DNA of 32,113 nt from Bacteroidales bacterium (GTDB lineage: Bacteria; Bacteroidota; Bacteroidia; Bacteroidales; PUMT01): the NCBI GenBank assembly GCA_007132365.1, contig SLOS01000409.1, forward strand, positions 1 to 32,113. Direction: 5' to 3'. Shown here in pieces: positions 31,662 to 32,113 of the stretch. Position 1 is the stretch's first letter. Every line of letters starts with the position of its first letter. The translations under genes and the position numbers were made by a program. The notes under the pieces are model-generated. The model searched no databases, was not told the origin of the DNA, and worked only from the letters and a program-made list of their open reading frames with translations.

Positions 31662-32113
31662 ATGGGAAAAACCATACTCATAATAGAGCAGTCGGAGGTT
31701 GTAAGAAAGGGCCTTATAAAGGTTATCGGTAGTTTTAACTTTTTTTCCGATATACATGAAGTGGCATGTAATACGAATATAGAATCATCAGTTATCAGAT
31801 TCGAACCCGATATTCTGGTTATAAATCCCATCCTGCTGAAACCAGGTTTGACGGAATGGCTTAAGGAGAACCGAAATAGCCGGATCAGAGTTGCTGCAAT
31901 TGTTTATACCCTTTTTGATGATGAACTTAAAAACCTTTTTGATGAGATAATTCAGATCGGGGATACAAGGCTTAAAATTAAAAACAAGCTTGAATCCCTT
32001 ATAAATAAACCTGCTGACCCCAGGCCGCAGGTACCTGATGAAACCCTTTCAAAACGCGAGAAAGATGTTGTAAAATTGCTGGCAAAAGGTTTGAGCAACA
32101 AGGAAATTTCAGA
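31662..32113 (+). CDS. LuxR-type regulator with degenerate receiver domain (partial, 3' end beyond window)
   Basis: The frame is open from the ATG at 31662 to the right edge (150 residues) and is missing from the ORF track because no stop is present. The first 115 residues have the alternating pattern of a response-regulator receiver (KTILIIEQSEVVRKGL), but the acidic pair after the first strand is reduced to one Glu. The phospho-accepting position in FEPDILVINPILL is Asn instead of Asp. After a Pro-rich linker, LSKREKDVVKLLAKGLSNKE begins a LuxR-type helix-turn-helix. It is therefore expected to act without phosphorylation, possibly through protein or ligand binding, and probably together with the hemerythrin-like protein encoded 7 bases upstream. 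Confidence 0.85.
   Translation, partial: MGKTILIIEQSEVVRKGLIKVIGSFNFFSDIHEVACNTNIESSVIRFEPDILVINPILLKPGLTEWLKENRNSRIRVAAIVYTLFDDELKNLFDEIIQIGDTRLKIKNKLESLINKPADPRPQVPDETLSKREKDVVKLLAKGLSNKEIS

Overview
The window looks like a chromosomal segment of a Bacteroidota bacterium, most likely class Bacteroidia. The evidence is a lipoprotein-type TamA homologue (TamL) paired with TamB, a GIN-domain (DUF2807) lipoprotein, an RND pump followed by a PG0541-family protein, an SPOR/PD40 protein typical of the phylum, AT-rich leaders without Shine-Dalgarno sequences, and several promoters close to the Bacteroidota consensus TTTG-N19-TAnnTTTG. No rRNA, tRNA, CRISPR array, insertion sequence or phage gene was seen. 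Genes are densely packed and no gene-free stretch exceeds 300 bases.

Layout. 1-2242, minus strand: a GltS-type sodium/glutamate symporter cut by the window edge, then asparagine synthetase A (asnA). asnA sits behind a complete amino-acid attenuator: a consensus promoter, a short leader ORF in which about a third of the codons are Asn, three mutually exclusive pairings and an intrinsic terminator. This is the best find of the window. 2290-9864, minus strand: tamB then tamL, the inner- and outer-membrane parts of a transenvelope assembly module. 10049-13842: a PQQ-type sugar dehydrogenase lipoprotein, a convergent GIN-domain lipoprotein, an uncharacterised small lipoprotein and a Gfo/Idh/MocA oxidoreductase. 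14036-17077: a TPR-PD40-SPOR envelope protein and a UDP-GlcNAc 2-epimerase.

17159-23846 is one unit for a tripartite efflux pump: promoter, TetR regulator, TolC-like channel, lipoprotein adaptor, RND permease and a PG0541-family accessory protein. It is followed by a palindromic cluster and a pterin-4a-carbinolamine dehydratase gene, then a convergent Tat-exported Gfo/Idh/MocA oxidoreductase. 25808-29779 is a YhaO/YhaN (SbcD/SbcC-like) nuclease-ATPase pair. 29942-32113 holds a DUF1684 lipoprotein, a hemerythrin-like protein and a LuxR-type regulator with a degenerate receiver domain, cut by the right edge.

Common themes are envelope assembly (TamB/TamL, many lipoproteins, efflux) and regulated amino-acid supply (attenuated asnA, with a dicarboxylic amino-acid symporter gene downstream). 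All functions come from reading motifs by eye; no database search was run.
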